DNA of 36,325 bases from JACMJP01 sp046160675. GTDB taxonomy: Bacteria; Bacteroidota; Bacteroidia; Chitinophagales; BACL12. Of this stretch, positions 33,201-36,325 are shown piece by piece (within the stretch, counting starts at the first letter, position 1; the number at the start of each line of letters is the position of its first letter). The stretch covers positions 1 through 36,325 of the forward strand of contig JBJXHH010000182.1 in the NCBI GenBank assembly GCA_046160675.1, written 5' to 3'. Position numbers and translations under genes: made by a program. The notes below the pieces were generated by a model that worked only from the letters and a program-made list of their open reading frames with translations, ran no database searches and was not told where the DNA came from.

Positions 33201-34024
33201 AATTTAAAGTTATATCCGGCAGGGGCTTTATGATCATATAATAAGGTACTTGCGCCCCCTGCATCATCATTTGTAAAGAACACATTTTTCCCCGAGAGGG
33301 AAGTAAAAGTGAGTTCCTCATCCCTAAATCTTGTGTTAATTGAATTTGTACCAATCCAAAGAGCGCTTGTTCCGGCAGCTACCAATTTATCACCAGCTAC
33401 CCAATTAGAAGGAGCTAAGGTAAGTTTCAGAGATGTTGCTCCGGCAAGCTGATCGGCACTCATGGTGCCGTATGCAGTTTTTGATGCGCCGTAAACTGTA
33501 AGACCTCCATGGCTGATAAGCCCCTTGCTGAAAAAATGCGGATCCCATTCAGAGTCTATCGGGCCTTCATCTGTAAATACAATTTTTGCTGTAACGCCAG
33601 AAGATACAGGAGTGGTTTCAGTTCCAATAGTAACTACACCTATCGCATCAACAATGAAAGTATTTACTTTCAGTTTTGTACTTACAGTAGTTGAAAAATT
33701 CAAAGTACCGTTTACTCTTATCCAGAAAATTTCCGTTTCACTCTGGATACTATATGATACTGTTACTCCGCTGTCTATCAGAACACGGGCACCGGAACCC
33801 GGAACACTTCCGGTATTCCATGTTGAATTGGAAGACCATGATCCGTTATTTACGGCTATGTGTGTTGCATCATCTTCATGCACTAATGCCATCACAGCGC
33901 AATGTTCATCATGCATTACATCATCAGTAGGATGTGCATCACAATCATCGCCGCTGGCAAATACAGTTGGAATAAGAAATAGTGTGGTTACAAGGAAGCT
34001 GAGGAGAGGGTACACTTTCTTCAT
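30260..34024 (-). CDS. Giant T9SS cargo: G8, beta-helix, PKD, two FN3 domains
   Basis: A 1254-aa secreted protein. A signal peptide (ending VFASG, about residue 24) is followed by a His/Asp-rich stretch (about 26-55; HPTDDVMHDEHC). A G8 domain spans about 55-175 (NNGSWSSNSTWNTGSVPGSGARVLI pattern). A large right-handed beta-helix spans about 290-700 and contains GRYALHVHRAG (349-359), a close relative of the GRYP.HFH motif of the CEMIP/TMEM2 hyaluronan-degrading family. A PKD domain lies at about 730-815 (YSWDFGDGS...HHYTSAGTYSATLTV). Two fibronectin type III domains follow (WENVGASSYEIQIKP; WNQVSGAISYKVQYRK), then a type A sorting domain (LSIYPNPASDAITIAV). It is probably a surface glycan-binding or glycan-cleaving protein; activity is inferred only from domain kinship. 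Confidence 0.88.
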   Translation of the reverse strand: MKKVYPLLSFLVTTLFLIPTVFASGDDCDAHPTDDVMHDEHCAVMALVHEDDATHIAVNNGSWSSNSTWNTGSVPGSGARVLIDSGVTVSYSIQSETEIFWIRVNGTLNFSTTVSTKLKVNTFIVDAIGVVTIGTETTPVSSGVTAKIVFTDEGPIDSEWDPHFFSKGLISHGGLTVYGASKTAYGTMSADQLAGATSLKLTLAPSNWVAGDKLVAAGTSALWIGTNSINTRFRDEELTFTSLSGKNVFFTNDDAGGASTLLYDHKAPAGYNFKFHVANLTRNVIFETENWQTIPLSQRAHIMLMHNANQNIAYASFIGMGRTDKLNFASDPIVDSLGVLLGGDENPRGRYALHVHRAGTNQNTIDPVNLQGCVVHGTPGWGIVNHSSNVVADENIVYDFVGAAYVTEAGNELGSFINNLALKGTGNDLYDPTSPQFSRPLRTANFDLGYEGDGFWLHGVNVECEGNIAASCMGTGFHIFADDDDFTLDEKVKVPVSTILNPAIAGGDDSIYTYILPLRKNNNSVVYNTVQAMAFWTYMYNADNIGDFSDATYALYSHNELSEVSNFKFWNLLEKGLDVTYSSQVYFKNGYILGDLENHFDDEDWVTTTEDDGLAVTASIVSGQFVFEDCTVKGWRKAMVAFRTDYSVSGDDEEYNYRTSKIDGGVYENNYYNLYPEKGLDYDYTPDFYEFPKYFEITDSPVFTPLTASTPPVADFTYISKGGTSVLFDGVLSSDPDPQTSESGNGIVAYSWDFGDGSQGYGRDVIHHYTSAGTYSATLTVYDCQGQTNTMTKNVVVNDVAYKNHIISPGFETSPLLTTSSINSTDVFVNAGWYKNDEWSITDGKAKIIKSVSTNKPLLQVIQNDYALQGTVDFSFQLKNLGDGAGGNNMRVEVIGVNGEFKNDDIFNFNGIAKWLNNDTEFSKAILLSEEFGLSDFDWTTFTRNLNFGSGYKFIVVTFYSYGLKTSQSDEQGVDNVCLPCVCQVPVDNFESQLTSTHVNLIWENVGASSYEIQIKPNGGSWTTYSINNTIKEFSDLIPNTTYNWKVRAYCDGAWTTYSALRKFITPVSGSECTSPTQTYATLITSNSATLSWNQVSGAISYKVQYRKSGTSAWTTVNTTIPVITVTGLIANSTYQWKVRSECSEGWKNYTNTYTFVTLPLKEGEVPGDETAINLSIYPNPASDAITIAVEGYAGNATLRITDLTGRIILSKEINLQPGITDLQLNISNIPAGAYILEIRCANGSLQSQKLLIE

Positions 34025-34026
34025 TT

Positions 34027-34038
34027 AACTTTAAAGTT
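34027..34038. repeat. 12-bp perfect palindrome upstream of the G8-domain gene
   Basis: AACTTTAAAGTT begins 3 bp upstream of the start codon of the minus-strand G8 gene, so it would lie in its leader. It may be an operator or a translation-control element, but AT-rich palindromes of this size also arise by chance. The remaining 34039-34283 gap shows one more hairpin (AAGTTGA/TCAACTT at 34241-34258) and no gene. Confidence 0.25.
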
Positions 34039-34283
34039 TAAAGAGTTAATAAATACTAAAAGTGTGGTTTGCTAAAGGCTCCGGTGTGTATTAGTTTTTG
34101 GAGGGTGTGTAAATTTCTACCGGGTTTGTGTGATATTCTGAAGTTGCTAAAATACAATAATTGGTTGCAACACGAAAAGTATATTTTGTCACTGCTGTGT
34201 TGATTCCAGCTCAAAAATGCCTGAACAGGTAAGTTTTTATAAGTTGATTTATCAACTTTTCATTGTGGAGATTTGTGAAATAC

Positions 34284-35567
34284 CTACTTGAAATAAATAT
34301 TTCCAAGCCATTTTGCTGATGCCCCAAGCTCTTCTTCAATACGTAACAATTGATTGTATTTTGCAATCCTGTCGCTCCGGCTTGCTGAGCCGGTTTTTAT
34401 CTGCCCACAGTTTAAGGCAACAGCTAAGTCGGCAATGGTTGTGTCTTCGGTTTCGCCACTGCGGTGGCTCATCACTGAAGTATATTTTGCCCTGTGTGCC
34501 ATGTCAACTGCATTAATGGTTTCAGTGAGAGAACCTATCTGATTTACTTTTACAAGGATACTGTTGGCAACATGCTCACGGATACCTTTACTCAGGCGTT
34601 TCACATTGGTTACAAAAAGATCATCGCCTACTAACTGTACTTTGTTTCCGATTTTTTCAGTAAGCATTTTCCATCCGGTCCAATCATCCTCCGCCAATCC
34701 GTCTTCAATACTTGCGATGGGATATTTTCTGCACCAGTTTACCCAAAATTCCACCATCTCTTCAGGAGAAAGTTTTCTTTCATCGGATTTTTTGAAGATG
34801 TAATGTTTCAATTCTGCGTCGTAAAACTCAGATGCTGCAGGATCTAATGCAATAACTATGTCTTCGCCGGGAATATATCCCGCATCTTCAATTGCTTTTA
34901 ATACTGTCTCAATTGCCTCCTCATTGCTTTGTATCTCAGGCGCAAATCCTCCTTCATCACCAACGTTAGTTGAATATCCTTTTTTCTTTAGTACGGATTT
35001 CAGGTGATGAAAAACCTCAACCCCCATGCGCAGTGCATCTGAAAAGTTATCGCCGCCAATAGGTACGATCATAAATTCCTGAAAGTCAATTTTATTATCA
35101 GCATGCGCCCCGCCATTCAATATATTCATAAGAGGAACCGGGAGTGTATTTGCATTCACTCCGCCTACATATTTGTACAAAGGAATTGACAACTCATGAG
35201 CTGCTGCTTTTGCGCAAGCCAATGAAACAGCAAGAATTGCATTGGCGCCGAGTTTACTTTTGTTCTCAGTTCCATCCAATTCCAGCATAATAGTATCTAT
35301 CTCATTCTGGTTAAAAACATCAATTCCGCTTAGTTCATCAGCTATGGTTTCGTTGATATTCTGAACTGCCTGCAAAACTCCTTTGCCGAGATATACATCA
35401 GCGTCACCATCCCGCAATTCCATGGCTTCATGGGCGCCCGTGCTTGCTCCTGATGGAACAGCAGCCCTTCCCATGGCGCCCAACTCTGTGAATACTTCTG
35501 CTTCTACTGTCGGGTTTCCCCTTGAATCAAGAACTTGTCTTGCATGAATGTCGAGAATTAAACTCAT
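34284..35567 (-). CDS. eno: Enolase
   Basis: Interconverts 2-phosphoglycerate and phosphoenolpyruvate in glycolysis and gluconeogenesis. The 427-aa length is standard. Key residues are all present: the substrate loop SGASTGAHEAMELRDGD (39-55), NGGAHADNKIDFQEFMIVP, the catalytic acid Glu205 in VGDEGGFAP, magnesium ligands Asp242 (LDPAAS), Glu288 (SIEDG) and Asp315 (GDD), the catalytic base Lys340 in LVKVNQIG, and SHRSGETEDTTIADLAVALNCGQIKTG. It starts 30 bp after the carA stop on the same strand, so carA-eno is likely one transcript. The enzyme makes the PEP that ComA and the shikimate pathway in this window both consume. Confidence 0.98.
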   Translation of the reverse strand: MSLILDIHARQVLDSRGNPTVEAEVFTELGAMGRAAVPSGASTGAHEAMELRDGDADVYLGKGVLQAVQNINETIADELSGIDVFNQNEIDTIMLELDGTENKSKLGANAILAVSLACAKAAAHELSIPLYKYVGGVNANTLPVPLMNILNGGAHADNKIDFQEFMIVPIGGDNFSDALRMGVEVFHHLKSVLKKKGYSTNVGDEGGFAPEIQSNEEAIETVLKAIEDAGYIPGEDIVIALDPAASEFYDAELKHYIFKKSDERKLSPEEMVEFWVNWCRKYPIASIEDGLAEDDWTGWKMLTEKIGNKVQLVGDDLFVTNVKRLSKGIREHVANSILVKVNQIGSLTETINAVDMAHRAKYTSVMSHRSGETEDTTIADLAVALNCGQIKTGSASRSDRIAKYNQLLRIEEELGASAKWLGNIYFK

Positions 35568-35597
35568 ATAAAGATTTAATTTAGGATTAATAATATT

Positions 35598-36325
35598 CTA
35601 CTGCATCATTTTCACAAACTCATCAAACAGATATCTTGCATCATGAGGACCGGGTGTTGCTTCGGGGTGATATTGCACACTGAACGCTTTTTTATCTGTC
35701 AATCTAAACCCTTCAATGGTATCATCATTTAAATTTATATGCGTAATTTTTGTGTTGGGTGATTTTTTTAATTCCTCTTCCTTCACACTGAAGCCATGAT
35801 TCTGTGTTGTGATCTCGCACAACCCTGTAACTAAATTTTTCACCGGATGGTTACATCCCCTGTGTCCGTGATGCATTTTATAGGTGGAAATACCATTTGC
35901 CAAACCTAGTAACTGCTGTCCGAGACAAATGCCGAACAAGGGTTTATCTGCATTTAAAATCTTTTTCACCGTTTCAACAGCGTAACCCATGCTTGCGGGA
36001 TCGCCAGGCCCGTTAGAGATGAAAAATCCATCAGCTTTAAATTCAAGCGTATCTTCAAATGAAGTTTTTGCATTCACTACTTTCAAATAACATCCCCGGT
36101 CAGCAATGTTTTGTAAAATACTTTTTTTCACTCCAAAGTCATACACTATCACTTTCTTTTCAGCATCAGGATCACCAACATAATAACTTTTTTCAGTAGA
36201 TACTTTGCTGGATAATTCCAACCCATTCATATCTGGCACTTCTGCAAGTTTTTTTTGCAGTTCTGTAACATCCGTTGTTTCGCTGCTTATGATGCAGTTC
36301 ATGGCGCCTTTGTTGCGGATATGCC
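35598..36325 (-). CDS. carA: Carbamoyl-phosphate synthase small subunit, N-terminus cut by window edge
   Basis: Glutamine amidotransferase subunit that supplies ammonia for carbamoyl phosphate in pyrimidine and arginine synthesis. The frame stays open through the right edge: codons upstream of the internal Met at 36300-36302 read HIRNKGA, giving HIRNKGAMNCIISSE as in family members, so this Met is not the start and about 130 N-terminal residues lie outside. Visible are the class I amidotransferase elements FISNGPGDP, the nucleophile elbow GICLGQ (Cys126 counted from that Met), HHGHRGCNHPVKNL, TTQNHGFSV, and the His212/Glu214 pair in VQYHPEATPGPHD. The neighbouring eno gene follows after 30 bp; this carA-eno order is common in Bacteroidetes. 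Confidence 0.96.
   Translation of the reverse strand, partial: HIRNKGAMNCIISSETTDVTELQKKLAEVPDMNGLELSSKVSTEKSYYVGDPDAEKKVIVYDFGVKKSILQNIADRGCYLKVVNAKTSFEDTLEFKADGFFISNGPGDPASMGYAVETVKKILNADKPLFGICLGQQLLGLANGISTYKMHHGHRGCNHPVKNLVTGLCEITTQNHGFSVKEEELKKSPNTKITHINLNDDTIEGFRLTDKKAFSVQYHPEATPGPHDARYLFDEFVKMMQ

Noticed and set aside
33525..34028. 167-codon plus-strand open frame opposite the G8 gene start
   Set aside because: Its sequence is low-complexity Ser/Thr/Val, matches no family and mirrors the codon pattern of the well-supported minus-strand gene.
34241..34258. Terminator after eno
   Set aside because: The AAGTTGA/TCAACTT stem is followed by no T-run on the minus strand, the direction of eno transcription.

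Overview
The window reads as chromosomal DNA from a member of the Bacteroidota, most likely a Chitinophagales/Saprospirales-type bacterium. Four things point there. Five secreted proteins end in a type A sorting domain of the type IX secretion system (T9SS). Shine-Dalgarno sequences are essentially absent. Boxes of the form TAnnTTTG, the -7 element of the Bacteroidetes primary sigma factor, sit just upstream of many start codons. The families present (DUF2723/GT117, DUF6089, DUF3467, DUF368, FtsB/DivIC next to eno) are typical of the phylum. I see no tRNA, rRNA, CRISPR array, phage or transposase gene. Genes are dense and no gap exceeds 300 bp.

Layout. 1-3.6 kb is catabolic and core metabolism: homogentisate dioxygenase (cut by the left edge), an RRM protein, proline dehydrogenase, and divergent 6-phosphofructokinase. 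3.6-6.2 kb is a T9SS cargo with a predicted seven-bladed propeller and five MopE-like Asp-rich repeats. 6.4-10.6 kb is an overlapping pair: a GT117-type membrane glycosyltransferase and the rRNA methyltransferase RlmB. 10.8-12.7 kb holds an RluA-type pseudouridine synthase, a YdeI/DUF1801 protein and a GNAT acetyltransferase. 12.7-17.8 kb has an M1 peptidase fused to an outer-membrane-barrel-like C-terminus, a divergent TPR protein and a TPMT-family methyltransferase. 17.9-20.3 kb is a tight operon: phosphosulfolactate synthase (ComA), a DUF368 undecaprenyl-phosphate transporter and shikimate dehydrogenase. 20.4-23.6 kb has a DUF6089 outer-membrane protein, then a DUF3467 - GT2 - WecE operon for sugar-amine/glycan chemistry. 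23.8-29.5 kb is a same-strand cluster of T9SS cargo genes, including a metzincin protease gene split by an apparent frameshift. 29.5-29.8 kb is a convergent gap filled with short palindromic tandem repeats. 29.8-36.3 kb is FtsB/DivIC, a very large G8/PKD/FN3 T9SS protein, enolase, and carA (cut by the right edge).

How it fits together. Most genes are housekeeping, but envelope functions recur: two glycan-related loci, an undecaprenyl-phosphate recycler, an outer-membrane peptidase, an OmpA-size barrel and five T9SS-exported proteins. No T9SS machinery genes are present. The points most worth a second look are the frameshifted multidomain metzincin, the ComA/DUF368/AroE operon, the propeller-MopE architecture, the barrel-fused M1 peptidase, and the G8 gene sitting between eno and the divIC-like gene.
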